Below, piece after piece: positions 35,431 to 46,536 of a stretch of 64,000 bases of DNA. This DNA is from Agelaius tricolor. Lineage: Eukaryota; Chordata; Aves; Passeriformes; Icteridae. The translations under genes and the position numbers were made by a program. Numbering within the stretch: position 1 is the first letter of the stretch; the number at the start of each line of letters is the position of its first letter. The stretch covers positions 12,221,501 to 12,285,500 of the forward strand of contig JALJCS010000022.1 of assembly GCA_023055355.1 (NCBI GenBank), written 5' to 3'. Below the pieces are notes generated by a model, which had not been told where the DNA came from, ran no database searches, and was given only the letters and a program-made list of their open reading frames with translations.

Positions 35431-36295
35431 TTTCCCTTCCCAATCCAAAGGGCTGCTTGGTAACAGGACAAATAAGCTCCTGTGTTCTCCTAAACTGAAA
35501 TCCATTCACCTGGGATGGGATTCATTTCACTCCATTCATTATTAACATCTTCTTCAGAAACTGCCTTTCCGAAAATCTCAAATCACATCCCACCAGAGCT
35601 GAAATATTTAAAAAATTAATAATAATAAAGAAAAAATTCCAAGCAGTTACACTTGAAATGCATGTTAGGAATCAATTGGCTGCAGTTTCCTGGAATTTTA
35701 ATTTTGTTTGAGCAGTCTTGAAGGAGCTGGGTGTGTTTTTAGCAGTGCTTGCTGTCAGCTGGATGCAACAACCCTTGATGGTGACCCAGCAGAAACCCCA
35801 AGGCTGCCTTGCCCTCATCATCTAAAACTCCAGATGACTTCTGGATGCTCAAAAGTTTATGCACATTTATGCTGGCAATAAAGAAAACAAAACAAAAAAA
35901 CCCCATTAGGATGGAAGACTCAATTATATTTGCTGTTCTATTTAAGAAGGAAGATGCCATATAAATTAGTAAGGATGTGTATAAACACAATTTAATAAAT
36001 GTGAGAAGAAAGCTGCTTCCAGCCCCCAGAATGGGCAGTTTATGGCCCTGTGCAGTGTAATTATGTTCTGATGAGAATGAGCACCATAAACTGAGCAGGG
36101 GGGTGGAATTTGGAATTCTGGGGGGGAACAGGACCCCACTGAGACACTGAACTGCAGAACTGGTGTCACAGACAACAGGGGAAGGGCTGTGCTTTGTTTG
36201 GATTTTTGAAATGAAGGACTGGGGAAAAAAGAAACAAAAACAAAAAAACAACACAGGATTCTCCTGGAGCAGTGCAGCTGCAATTTGCTGTTTAA

Positions 36296-36655
36296 TCCCA
36301 GAATCCCAGACTGGGTGGGGTTGTTGGGACCTTAAAGCTCATCCAGATCCACCTTCCACTCCAAATCCAAGTGTCCAGCCTGGCCTTGGGCACTGCCAGG
36401 GATCCAGGGGCAGCCACAGCTGCTCTGGCAATTCCATCCCAGCCCCTCCCCACCCTGCCAGGGAACAATTCCCAATTCCTAATATCCATCTAAACCTACC
36501 CCTTGTCAGCTTACAGCCATTCCCTGTGTCCTGTCCCTCCATCCTTGTCCCCAGTCCCTCTGCAGCTCTCCTGGAGCCCCTTCAGGCCCTGCCAGGGGCT
36601 CTGAGCTCTCCCTGGAGCTGCTCCTGTCCAGGTGAGCACCCCCAGGTGTCCCAGC
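36296..36655 (-). mobile_element. CR1 3'-end fragment, reverse
   Basis: TCCCAGAATCCCAGACTGGG, TGTCCAGCCTGGCCTTGGGC, CCACCCTGCCAGGGAACAAT, CCCTGTGTCCTGTCCCTCCA and CCTGGAGCCCCTTCAGGCCC, collinear with the 15.66-kb copy. Confidence 0.88.
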
Positions 36656-37582
36656 CTTTTGTTGAGACACTTTTCTCTGCCATTTAACCCCTTTTGCTTC
36701 CACTTTTCCATGCTCCTGAGCTGGATGATCCCAAGGATTCCTTTCCCACCCCTGTGTGTCCCTTTGTGTCCCTTCCCCAGGAGGGGAGCACCCCCAGCTC
36801 TCCCTGAGGGATGAGCAGAACATTCCCTGCTGACCTCAGGGATTGCAGACAGACCCTACAAAGCCCTTGGGACTCGGGATTTAAATCCTGCAGGGATTCC
36901 AGCCTCTCTTTTTTGGCTCCAAGGCTTTCTGAGCTGGACTGGCTGCAGTCGGTGCCCTGGGAGCCTTGATGCAGTTTTTTAGCATCTCTTGCAAAGCCTG
37001 AATTTTCTCTCTGTTTTTCCCTGTGTTGCTTCCCTGCCCATGACCTAAATTATGAGGAGAAGATATTAAAGCCTGGATTTTAACTTAAGAGCTGACTACA
37101 CCCACAGGAGAAATTAAAGCCCAGTGTTGTTTTTTGATTGAAGGTAAGCAAGCAGGGAGATGATGCTGCTTTCCTTGTCCAAATGCTGCCAGCAATAGGA
37201 CACTTGGAGCAATATCCTGCTTTTCTTTATGGCTTTTTGTCCTCTAAAATCAGGCTGATACCCCAACCACATTTCCATGGCAGGGGGTTGGAACAAGATG
37301 GTTTTTTAAGGTCCTACCTTGAATTGAATCCATTCTTTCTTAAAATAGGCCAAAACCAACCCCAATTTGCAAATATTTAATCTACATAAATGCTCTGAGT
37401 CCTTGAGTGACCCCATCTCCTTTGATTGTAGCTCCTTTATTTCTACTCAGCCAATTCTTCCACCTGCTGGTAATATCCTAATGGGTTTAAGCTTCGTGCT
37501 CAGCTGAGGAAGGAGATGCTCAAACACCTGGCTGTGACCCATATTTACTCTTCTGGGGCAGATCTGGTTGTGCTTGGCCCAC

Positions 37583-38039
37583 TGTGGTATTTTCAGGGTC
37601 CTTTGGATGAAGGAGGAAGGAATCTGACTCCATGTTTTTAGAAGACTAATTTATATTATATTATATTATATTATATTATATTATATTATATTATATTATA
37701 TTATATTATATTATAGTATAGTATAGTATACTAAAACTATACTAAAGAATAAAGAAAGGATACTTACAGAAGGTTTAACAAGACACTAATGAAAAACTGG
37801 TGACTCTCTCCAGAGCCTTGACACAGCTGGCTGTGATTGGTCATTAAGTTAAAACAATTCACATGAAACCAGTCAAACAATCACCTGTTGGTAAACAATG
37901 TCCAAGCCACATTCCAAAGCAGCAAAACACAGGAGAAGCAAATCAGATAATTATTGTTTTCATTTTTCTCTGAGGTTTCTCATCTTCCCAGGAGAAGAAA
38001 TCCTGGCAAAGGGATTTTCCAGAAAATCTGACAGTGACA
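37583..38039 (-). mobile_element. Solo LTR, family 2 copy 1, imperfect 6-bp TSD
   Basis: Bounded TGTGGTATTTTCAGG...ACAGTGACA on the + strand and flanked by GCCCAC (37577-37582) and ACCCAC (38040-38045), a 6-bp target duplication with one transition. It matches 40625-40984. In the second copy TTTATT (AATAAA reversed) near the left end shows that the sense strand is minus. The copy carries an expanded TATTA microsatellite. A 6-bp duplication is usual for beta-type (ERVK) elements. Confidence 0.78.
37651..37735. repeat. (TATAT/TATTA)n microsatellite inside an LTR
   Basis: About 14 units of TATTA followed by four of GTATA. The related LTR at 40625 has only a short, irregular A/T segment at the same place, so the array grew within this copy or shrank in the other. 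Confidence 0.95.
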
Positions 38040-38551
38040 ACCCACGAGTGACTTCACATTGGATTTATCCCCGTGGAAGGAGCAGGGTTTGATTGCTGCA
38101 GGCTCCTCCCAGCAGGATTCTCTCCCAGCCAAGGTGCTGATGGTGGATCCGGAGGCAGAGGTGTGGGATGCACTCCAGTGATCCCAAGGATTTGGTTTCC
38201 CAGGGAACTGGAACATCCCCAGCTCCACCCAGAGCAGGGAGCAGGGCCTGCCTGGCCAGCCCTGCCAAGGTTCAGCCTTGGATCAGTTTGGGATGGCTCC
38301 TCACCGAGCTAAGGTCATTCCTGGGCTGGGATTGTCCTGAATAAAGAGGATTTCACTGCTCAGGACACATTTTCTGGGCACATCCTGAGTGGGGGCTGTG
38401 AATGCAGAGAGTCCCAGCTCAGGGGCAGCTGGACCAGGGCCACCCCTCCCTACAGAGAAACAGCAGAGAGGAAAGAGAGAAAATCCCACATGGCTGAAAA
38501 TAAGGGAGGAAGAGGAGTCTGTGGGATGATCTTCTTGGGGCTTGTCAGTAC

Positions 38552-38872
38552 CTAGAAGGGCTACAAGAGAGCTGGAGAGGGATTTTTTAACAGGGCAGGT
38601 TTTTAATAGGATTTTTTAATAGGACAGGAAAATGGGGAATGGCTTTGAACTGAAAACCAGCAGGATTAGATGGGATATTGGGAAGAAATCCTTCCCTGTG
38701 AGGGTGGTGAGGTCCTGGCAGAGAGAAGCTGTGGCTGCCCCATCCCTGGAAGTGTCCAAGGCCAGGCTGGAGCAACCTGGGATGGTGGAAGGTGTCCCTG
38801 CCCATGGCAGGGGGTGGAAGGGATGAGGTTCAGGGTCTGCTCCAACCCAAACCAGTCTGGCATTCTATGAAA
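38552..38872 (+). mobile_element. CR1 3'-end fragment
   Basis: CTAGAAGGGCTACAAGAGAG, GATTAGATGGGATATTGGGA, CATCCCTGGAAGTGTCCAAG, GTGTCCCTGCCCATGGCAGG and the GGCATTCTATGA end. A direct repeat of TTTTTAATAGGA in the middle (38598-38630) is a local duplication. Confidence 0.88.
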
Positions 38873-39565
38873 ACATCACCTTATGGAGCAGGAAAAAAGC
38901 ACAGTAAATACATTTTGTTTGGGTTCTCTGTTCATTCTTGCAGAAAATGGGACTGAGCACAGAAGGACAGCAGGGAACATGAACTCTACATGAACACAGT
39001 TGCTCCTCTTCCCAAGCCCCTCTTTATGCTGCTCTACCCCAAATGTGCCAGTGAGCTTTGGGGAGAGGTTCTAGCTTGGGACACAGCCCTGGAAAACACA
39101 CAGTTACCCAGGTCTGCATTTCCCATGGCTGACATTTGGATCAGGAATTGCCAATTTCCAGCCTGTGAACTGCAGGGACTGCAAAGGGACTGATGTGGCT
39201 GCAGAACAGTTTGGCACTGAAAGCACAGACACTGAGCTTGAGCAGGGGAGCACAGCAGGGCTGAGCTGGGAATGGTTCCAGGGCGATGGAGAACTTTGTG
39301 CTGAGGCCCTGCTGAGGCTGTGGGGCCGTGCCCCGAGGCCGCTGGCTGCAGCACTTGCAGGGAGCACATGGCAGGGGCTCTGCCCTTCCATCAGGAGCTG
39401 CCATCAGCTGCAGCACAGTATTTTTAGCTGCTGTCCTGCTGGCTTAGGCGCTGCTGATGTTATGGAGTGTGGCAAGGCAGAGAACTGTGGGGTTATTTGA
39501 GTTTCAGGGGATCTCTCGTCTGTAACATGGCTCTGCTGTTCCTGCTGTGTGGAGAGGCTGGGAGC

Positions 39566-39817
39566 TGTGGGAGATGTGGGAGATGTGGGAGATGTGGGAG
39601 CTGTGGAAGCTGTGGGAGATGTGGAGATGTGGGAGCTGTGGAAGATGTGGAAGCTGTGGGAGATGCAGGAGGTGTAGGAGATGTGGGAAATGTGGGAGCT
39701 CTGAGAGCTGTGGGAGCTGTGGCAATGTGGGAGCTGTGGGAGCTGTGGGAGCTATGGAAGATGTGGAAGCTGTGGGAGCTCTGGAAGCTCTGGAAGCTGT
39801 GGAAGCTCTGGGAGCTG
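39566..39817. repeat. 9-bp minisatellite (GAGCTGTGG)n
   Basis: Roughly 28 units of GGGAGATGT, GGGAGCTGT and GAAGCTGTG, with occasional 6-bp losses. Translations on both strands give Gly/Cys- or Ser/His-rich repeats; the nine-base period keeps frames open. Confidence 0.93.
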
Positions 39818-40340
39818 CTCTTCCCTGGCTGCTCATTCCCAATTTGTGGTCATCCTTGGAGCTTCTCCCAGCTCCTGAGGCGACGCCGAAGGGCAGGAGC
39901 CCTGTCAGGGTGACACCTTGGGTTGGAGTTTTTCTGTTCTGTTTTGGTGTGCAGCTTTAGCTTTATATGAAGTGTTACTGGGATCTTTGCACAGGTGATG
40001 GAGACAAAACAATCCTGCTCTAGCTGGAGACTCCAGGACAATCTCCTCAAACTTCAGGCCCAAAGCACAAACAACATGGAAAGAGGAGGGTGGGCAAGCA
40101 AGCAAGGAGGATGAAACCTCATTATTTGAAGCTGTTAATTGGGCAGTTAATCCTATATGCAAATGGACTAAAACTTATAAAAATGTGACATCTTGTGCCA
40201 CAAAATGTGACATAAATCTCCACTTTATTCCTCTGAACTCCCTCTGGCCTCTGCTGAAGCATCAAGGGATCCCTGAGCCAGAGGATGCTCAGAAAGCACC
40301 TGAGAAGCATCCCTGGAAACAAACCCAGCTGGATTACTCT

Positions 40341-40624
40341 TCTCTTTTCCTGTTTAATTTTTTTTTAGGTTTTTATAGTTAATTTAATATTTGCTTATTT
40401 TAACATGGAGGTTTTGCTTGATATTAATTGAACTTTTTATTTCTTTATAGTTTTACATCTTATAGGGAAAAAGAGGTTTTTGTAATCATTTACAAGAGGT
40501 TTTTCGTTTTAAGATTATTTTTAGGTTTTTTATCTGGAATTTGATTTCTTTTTTATTGATTTTGATGTTTTTATGATGTTCTTTTATATGCTTGTCTTTT
40601 ATTGGGGTTTGTTTCCCTTGTCTT
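40341..40624. other. T-rich low-complexity stretch upstream of an LTR
   Basis: Many T runs and TTTTTAGG or TTTTTATT words, low GC, no coding potential. The LTR at 40625 is inserted in this AT-rich block and 40985-41117 continues it. Confidence 0.7.
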
Positions 40625-40984
40625 TGTGGTGTTTTTGAGGGTCTTCAGGACGAGGTGAGAGATGAGGAATTTGATTCTATGTTTTTAGAAGGATGATTTA
40701 TTATATTATGATATAATATTATATTAAAGAATGTTATACTAGAACTAAACTAAAGAAAAAGAAGGATACAGACAGAAGGCTTAACAAGAATGAACAATAA
40801 ACACTTGTGACTCCTCAGAGCTTTGACACAGCTGGACCACGATTGGTCATTAAATTAAAACAATTCACATATAAGGTAAACCATCTCCAAATCACATTCC
40901 AAAGCAGCAACACAGGGAGAAGCTGAAGCTTCTCAGCTTCCTAGGGAAAAAAGAAGAAATTTTTCAGAAAATATTACAGTGACA
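40625..40984 (-). mobile_element. Solo LTR, family 2 copy 2, perfect 6-bp TSD
   Basis: A 360-bp element bounded TGTGGTGTTTTTGAGG...TACAGTGACA and flanked by TGTCTT at both 40619-40624 and 40985-40990. TTTATT at 40697-40702 is the reversed polyadenylation signal, about 72 bases from the sense 3' end, so the element reads on the minus strand. It is collinear with 37583-38039 apart from the microsatellite. No internal viral genes. Confidence 0.88.
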
Positions 40985-41117
40985 TGTCTTTATTTTATTT
41001 TTTAGGTTTTTTTAATTTTTATTTATTTTAATTTTTATTTTATTTTATATTTTATTTTTTATTTTATTTTTTTAATTTAATTTAATTTAATTTTTTTATT
41101 TTTATTTTATTTTTTGG
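40985..41117. repeat. (ATTTT)n-like low-complexity tract
   Basis: TTTATTTTATTTTTTAGG-type words grade into TTTAATTTAATTTAA and back. It contains the right copy of the family 2 target duplication at its left edge. Confidence 0.9.
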
Positions 41118-41491
41118 ATGCCACCAGTCATCCAGCTGAGTGTTAATTCCAGAGTGTTTCCTGCTTTTCCAGTAAGCCCCTCAGGAGGTGCTGCCCTGCC
41201 TGCCCTCAGCCCTCCCAGCCCAGCCCTTTTTAAGGAGTGCAGGATTAAATCCATGCTGTCATTTGCCCCGAGCTGGGACTGGGTTTAAAGGCTGAACCTT
41301 CCCTGCTCCCATGAAAGGCTGGGCTGGCAGCAGCAGGGGCTGAGGAGGGCAGGAGGAAAGAAAGGAAAGGAAAGGAAGAAAGAGTCCCTGGGTGTTTGAG
41401 CATTGCACGTTGGCTCCTGGCAGCCAGAGCAGCGTCAGGTGCACCGAGAGCTGCTCCTCCTCATGTCCTGTGCCTCCAGAGCTCTTCCTGA

Positions 41492-41856
41492 GGGACTGGA
41501 GCAGGGAAAGCTGGAGAATGTCCCTGTCCTGCCCCAGGGGACTGGAGCAGGGAAAGCTGGAGAATGTCCCTGTCCTGCCCCAGGGGACTGGAGCAGGGAA
41601 AGCTGGAGAATGTCCCTGTCCTGCCCCAGGGACTGGAGCAGGGAAAGCTGGAGAATGTCCCTGTCCTGCCCCAGGGGACTGGAGCAGGGAAAGCTGGAGA
41701 ATGTCCCTGTCCTGTTCCAGGGGACTGGAGCAGGGAAAGCTGGAGAATGTCCCTGTCCTGCCCCAGGGACTGGAGCAGGGAAAGCTGGAGAGTGCCCCTG
41801 TCCTGCCCCAGGGACTGGAGCAGGGAAAGCTGGAGAGTGTCCCTGTCCTGTCCCTG
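41492..41856. repeat. 46-bp minisatellite, 8 units
   Basis: Units of 45-46 bp read GGGACTGGAGCAGGGAAAGC, TGGAGAATGTCCCTGTCCTG, CCCCAG. Units differ at few sites (AATG or AGTG, CCCCAGG or TTCCAGG, one G gained or lost). The overlapping frames of 97-202 codons on both strands come from the array. GC-rich and young-looking. Confidence 0.95.
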
Positions 41857-42124
41857 AGCCTCAGCACCCCGGCCTTCCCTGCTCCCCAGGGAACGGGGCT
41901 GGATGAGCTTTTCTAATATTGGATTTTGTGTTTATTATGATTAATTTCTGTTCTCCTGATTAAGAAGTGGCTGTTGATTACCTCCAAATGTGGCAGCTGT
42001 GGGGAGGGGTAAAAACCCTGAAGACCCTGATGCTAAAAGGGGAGCTCAGAGGGTGGAGAGGGGAGGGAGGAGCTTTGCAAATCAGGCACTGATGCAAATA
42101 ATAGAAGAATAAGGGAGCCAGGTA

Positions 42125-42365
42125 TCACAGAATCATAAAACTATTGAATCATGGAATAGTTTGGGTTGGAAGGGACCTCAAACCCCTTTCACTGTCCCAG
42201 GCTGCTCCAAGCCCCATCCAGCCTGGCCTTGGGCACTGCCAGGGATCCAGGGGCATCCCCACCCTACCAGGGAACAACTCCTTCCCAAAACCCAAGCTAA
42301 ACCTACTTTTCCCCTTTTCCTGTCACTCCCTGACCTCATTAAAAGTCCCTTTGCAGCTCTGACTT
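42125..42365 (-). mobile_element. CR1 3'-end fragment, reverse
   Basis: TCACAGAATCATAAAACTAT, ATAGTTTGGGTTGGAAGGGA, CCATCCAGCCTGGCCTTGGG and CACCCTACCAGGGAACAACT, in the order of a reversed CR1 terminus. Confidence 0.88.
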
Positions 42366-44391
42366 CCAGAGGAGTTAGATCAAGCATTGAAACATAATTG
42401 GGCACAAAGAAATCCTTGCAGAGAGCAAGAAAAATCCAGCCAGCTGCAACAGGCTTTCAGTGAGGAAACAGAAACTTCTCCTGTCTTGTGGTGTGGGATA
42501 TTTTTGGATGAAGCCTTTTATAAGAGGGAGAGAACACAAGGGGAAATCAGGATCATGTTCAGACAAAAGGCACTGAATTGTTTGATAGCCACATTCCCTT
42601 TCTCCTGCTCGAGGACCTTTACGAGCAACCAAAGTCGCCAAGAATTGATCCAGACCTGGCATTTCCAGAGCCTGCCGAGCGAGGCAGACTCACAGTTTGA
42701 TTTTCTCTTCCTACCAGCCAATTTTAAAACAGAACCTGCAGCTGGGGCTCAGCTCCTGTTTGTTTGCTCTTTAGCGGGTCATTGTGGAGAGGATCCTTCT
42801 TTTCAAAAAGGCTTTTTGCAGGAGAGGAGTCTCCTTTCAAGAGGCTGCAATATCCTTGTTTATTTAAGCGCCACGGCCAGGTAGAGAGAAAGCAGCAGCG
42901 AGCTGAAGGAGCAGGGAGAACAGATGGAAAACACTCAGCATTCCGGAGGGAAAAAGGCGTGTCCTCTCACCTCCTCCACAGGATGAGCGTTGTTCCAGGT
43001 GCAGGCACTCATTTCCTAAAGGCTCTTTAGGTCTGGTGTCACAAATGCAAGCTGGCATCTCCAGAAACGCCAGGAGCTCCTCTGAGGAGCAGCTGAGAGC
43101 TCCCTCCCAGCGCCGCCTGCCCCGGAGGAAAGGGACTCGCCCTGAGCTGCAGATTTGCTGCCAAACCAGGGGTCCCTCAGCCCAGGAGTGTTTGTAGGGA
43201 TACAGAACCTCCCGGCAGCTGCTCTGCATCCCCCTGAGCGGCTCTCCAGGGCAAGGCCGCTCTGCATTGCACAAAAAGCTGCTCAGGGGGGAGCAAGTCC
43301 CCCTTTGCCTCCAGCCTGTGAGTTCTGGGTGTCCTGAGCAGCCTTCAGCATCCCCTGTGCCCCTCAGTGACCCTATGGACAGTTATGGATCCACGGGTTT
43401 GTGCCCCAAAACCTCCCAGCACAGTTCCTTGTGCTGCCAGAACTGAGTTTTCCCCACACTTCTCCCTTTTTCCCATTCCCAGCTGACACAGGGATCTTGG
43501 GGTGACATCCCAAGGACTTGGGGAGCACAAACAACTGGGTTTGTGCTGGGATTCTGTAGGGGAAAACATGCAAACTTGCTTGAGCCAGATTATCCCAATA
43601 GAAAATATTGGATATGTTTTCCTTGTCTTTCCTTAGCCTTATCCATGGGAGAACCTTGAGGTGCAGTGCCATAAAATCCATAAAAAATTGTGCCCTTCAA
43701 AGCCACCCAGCTCCTTCTCCTTATTCCTTGCTATTTATAATATTTATGTTAGCTTTCCTTGACTCCTTTAAAGTTTGATCCCTTTAAAGTTTGATCTCTT
43801 CCTCTAAAGTCACAGCAGACTTTGCTACATCCTTTCCTCCTCTCTCTCCTCAAAACCTTTCTCCTTTTCTTGTCTATCTTTTCTCTTCCTGGCTTCTCCT
43901 TCAACAACTATTCAGCCTTTCTCAGATCACTGAGATCTTTGTTGCATCTGAGCAGGAATTTGGGTTTGGCTTTGACAGGTGTCTTTTTAGCTCAGCACTG
44001 ACATCTTTTCTTCAGCAGCCACTTCCTGCAGGATCTATTTGAGAGATTTCTGAGCGCATAAATTACGTTGGCATGCGCAAATCAGCGTAGCAAAAACGTT
44101 AATTACCTCCACTTTTCCTCTGCTGAGCCTCCCCTTGATGGTTTGAGCAACTTTTGTCTGCTCTGCTCTTTCTTTCCAGATAAATTCTCAGAGGGTTTTA
44201 ACACTTGGTGCAGGCAGGGCTTGTTTCAAACCATGCTGAGCTTTGTGCAGGTTGTTTTCCTGAAGGTGTGCTAAGGAACCTGACAAAAAAAAGAGAGAGA
44301 TCCATAAATTAGAAACATTTCCTGACGTGCTCCAAAATTTTTTGGCCAAAAGCTTCATTCCTGCCACTTCCAGTGGGCTCCAGCCCAAGCG
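42366..44391. other. Intergenic, no gene; GC/CpG-richer and short CpG-bearing blocks
   Basis: No exon recognised. About 42.60-43.27 kb has more CpG than its surroundings and little repeat sequence. At 44055-44105 an AT-rich block carries several CpGs (GGCATGCGCAAATCAGCGTA, GCAAAAACGTTAATTACC), unusual in a CpG-poor region. Either could be regulatory, but the sequence alone does not show this. Confidence 0.4.
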
Positions 44392-44473
44392 TGGTGACAC
44401 CAGCAGGGGTTTGGTGACACCAGCAGGGTTGGGTGACACCAGCAGGGGTTGGGTGACACCAGCAGGGGCTGGG
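44392..44473. repeat. 23-bp tandem repeat, 4 units
   Basis: GGTGACACCAGCAGGGGTTT occurs four times with small changes (GGGTT, GGGGTTGG, GGGGCTGG). Short minisatellite seed. Confidence 0.9.
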
Positions 44474-45625
44474 TGCCCATGTGTGGCCTGGCACAAGGCC
44501 CAGGAGGTGCCACGTGCTGTGGGACGTGGGGAGTGGTGACATTTTCCATCGCCACTTTGGATTCCTGTTGGGACACGTGCTGGGGACTGGGGTGAGGAAC
44601 TCGTGCTGCCTCTGCCCACACCAGCCCTGGCTGGAAGCAGGAAAAGGAATTGATATATTTAGAGATGATGATGATGACGTACACTTTAAAATCCTGGGGA
44701 TGGTGACTGTGACACAGCCCACGATTCCTGTGTGATGTAGGATCAAAAATGGGATTTTGGAGCTAATTTTTCCCCTGGCATGGGAGGATCCAACTGCAGC
44801 TTCGTCCCCTTTGCCGCGTTGGTGATGTGCACAGCCCCAGGGATGCAGGAGTGCTCCAAAATCAGGTGCCAGTGAAGATCCTGAGGTTCACAGCGTCCAC
44901 AAACCCTGAGCCCTGTTCCTTCCATCTCCTGGCAGCCCTTGCTGCTCCCCTCCTGCCTGCTCAGCATCCATCCAGGAGAACAAAGCTGTGCAGGGGGGCA
45001 GGACTGGCACTGCTGCTCTGCCTTGAATGCCTTTTGATTTTCCTCCTCTCACAGATCAAACCTGAGCCTCCGAGGGGGCCTGGCTGGAGCCTGAGCTGCT
45101 GCTGGCTCAGGCTGCCAGGGCAGCAGTGTCTGAGTGGAATTGCATTAAAATCTGGCTTTTAAAAGGAGCCATGCATCCTCCCAGCCAGGGCACGGTGCCA
45201 GGGCTCAGCAGAGGAGCTGTCCCTGCCTGCAAGGAGCTGGAGCAGTGTCTCACTCACAGGGCTTGGCACAGTGGGCAGCAGCACTGGCAGCCAGGAAGGA
45301 ATTCAATAAACAGCTCTGTCCTTCTGGAGAGCTCTGAGGCTGGAGCAGGAGCACAGAGCTGGGTGCCCACAGCAGCCAGCACAGGCTGTGTAAAACCTGT
45401 GCCTGACCTTTGGTGAGGTCACTGCATCCTCCCCAGAGAGCTCAGGGGTGGCTCAGGGAAATGGCACAGGGGACACAGCCCTGGGCATGAGTGCCACTGG
45501 CTTGGGGGCATTGCCCAAATGTCTGAGGGCAGCAGGGGGCAAGAGCTGAGCCTCCCCCAGGCTGCATCATTTGGCCCTAGAGCCCCTGAGCCCTGTCAGT
45601 CAGAGCCATTCTCCTCTGGGAGCAG

Positions 45626-45671
45626 AGAATCCTGGAATGGGCTGGGATAAACCTTAAATCCCATCCAGTGT
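45626..45671 (-). mobile_element. CR1 tail, reverse, left half split by an LTR
   Basis: GAATCCTGGAATGGGCTGGG, then CTTAAATCCCATCCAGTG is the reversed CR1 terminus. It breaks off where the LTR begins and resumes at 46429-46536. Confidence 0.7.
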
Positions 45672-46428
45672 TGATGCCTTGGGAAGGCTGAGTTAGAACA
45701 GAGGCTGGACAGAGCTCCAGAATAAAGCAGGGATTTATTCAAAGCATCTCCTCCATGGATCCACCTTGGGCAGCACCAGAGCCCAGCCAGGCCTGCACCC
45801 AAGATGAACCAAAATGGCCCCAAAATGCACGGCTGGGCACGGGCTCTGTCCCTGGGATCAGTTCTGCTCCATTTGCATCTTGCAGTTCATTGTCCCATCC
45901 CAGCTTTAGCCCCTGCAGTCCCACCCTGCTTGTTTTTCTCTCTCCAGCCCACGGGGTTTGTGCTCCTGGGCCTGAGATTTGGATCATTTGTTGTTGTGGT
46001 CATCTTATTTCACAAGTTCCATACATTTTTTGGTGATTTCTCATGGGCACCCCCTCACAGCACTGCCTCCTTCTTCAGCACAGCCAACAACCTCCAACTC
46101 TCCCCTCACCCAGCTAAGCCACATTTTGTAGCCCTCGTCTTCTTATTGGACACAGCTGTGGCCTATTAAGGGCAGGCCTGTTCCTAATCTTTGGTGATTG
46201 GTACAGCTGCAACTCCTCAGGTGTGAGACTGCCTTCTGCACTATTCTCTTACATTCTGTCCCTCCACAATTTGTCCTTGGTCCCCAGAAGGAGTTGGAAT
46301 TGTGAGAAGGAGTTGTTTTGTCTCCCTGCTCTGTGCACAGAGCTCACCATCCTCTGATGTGAAGCCCAGACCCACACACTAAAGCAGCACAGAATGGGAA
46401 ACACAGAAAAGCCAAACCTGAGGCATCA
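45672..46428 (-). mobile_element. LTR, family 1 copy C, interrupted by a second LTR
   Basis: Collinear with copies A and B (TGATGCC... to GAGGCATCA) but split by 277 bp at 45992-46268. Without the insert and one copy of its duplicated target it is about 474 bp. No 4-bp target duplication is seen outside (GTGT against TTTC), so the flanks have changed or the ends differ. The element sits in a CR1 tail. Sense strand minus. Confidence 0.85.
45992..46268 (-). mobile_element. Nested solo LTR, family 3, perfect 6-bp TSD
   Basis: A 277-bp insert bounded TGTTGTGGTCATC...CCCTCCACA, with ATTTGT at 45986-45991 and 46269-46274. Removing the insert and one ATTTGT restores GGATCATTTGTCCTTGGT as in copies A and B. 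TG...CA ends and a 6-bp duplication fit a solo LTR of ERVK type. Orientation is less sure: the reversed strand ends in GAAATAAGATGACCACAACA, a degenerate AATAAA context, which favours minus. Confidence 0.85.
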
Positions 46429-46536
46429 TTTCCCCTCAGATGCCTCAGGGTGACCCCCTGCCACGGGCAGGGACAGCTGATGCTATCCCAGGTGGCTCCA
46501 AGCCCTGCCCAGCCTGGCCTTGGACACTTCCAGGGA
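46429..46536 (-). mobile_element. CR1 tail, reverse, right half
   Basis: CCCCCTGCCACGGGCAGGGA, TGCTATCCCAGGTGGCTCCA, CCAGCCTGGCCTTGGACACT and CAGGGATGGGG continue the CR1 broken at 45671. Confidence 0.75.

Noticed and set aside
35068..35509. 131- and 143-codon frames of FLSFP and KERKG repeats
   Set aside because: They are translations of the TTTCC pentanucleotide array; a 5-bp unit stays open in every frame without a stop word.
39467..39960. Cys/Gly-rich or Trp/Met-rich putative proteins
   Set aside because: Made by the 9-bp minisatellite; several frames are open at once, which is typical of period-3 multiples.
37583..40984. A single provirus with the two family 2 LTRs as its ends
   Set aside because: Each LTR has its own target duplication and no retroviral gene remnant lies between them; a forward CR1 tail and a minisatellite lie there instead.
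41259..41916. Frames up to 202 codons on both strands
   Set aside because: Produced by the 46-bp minisatellite; no conserved flanking protein sequence.
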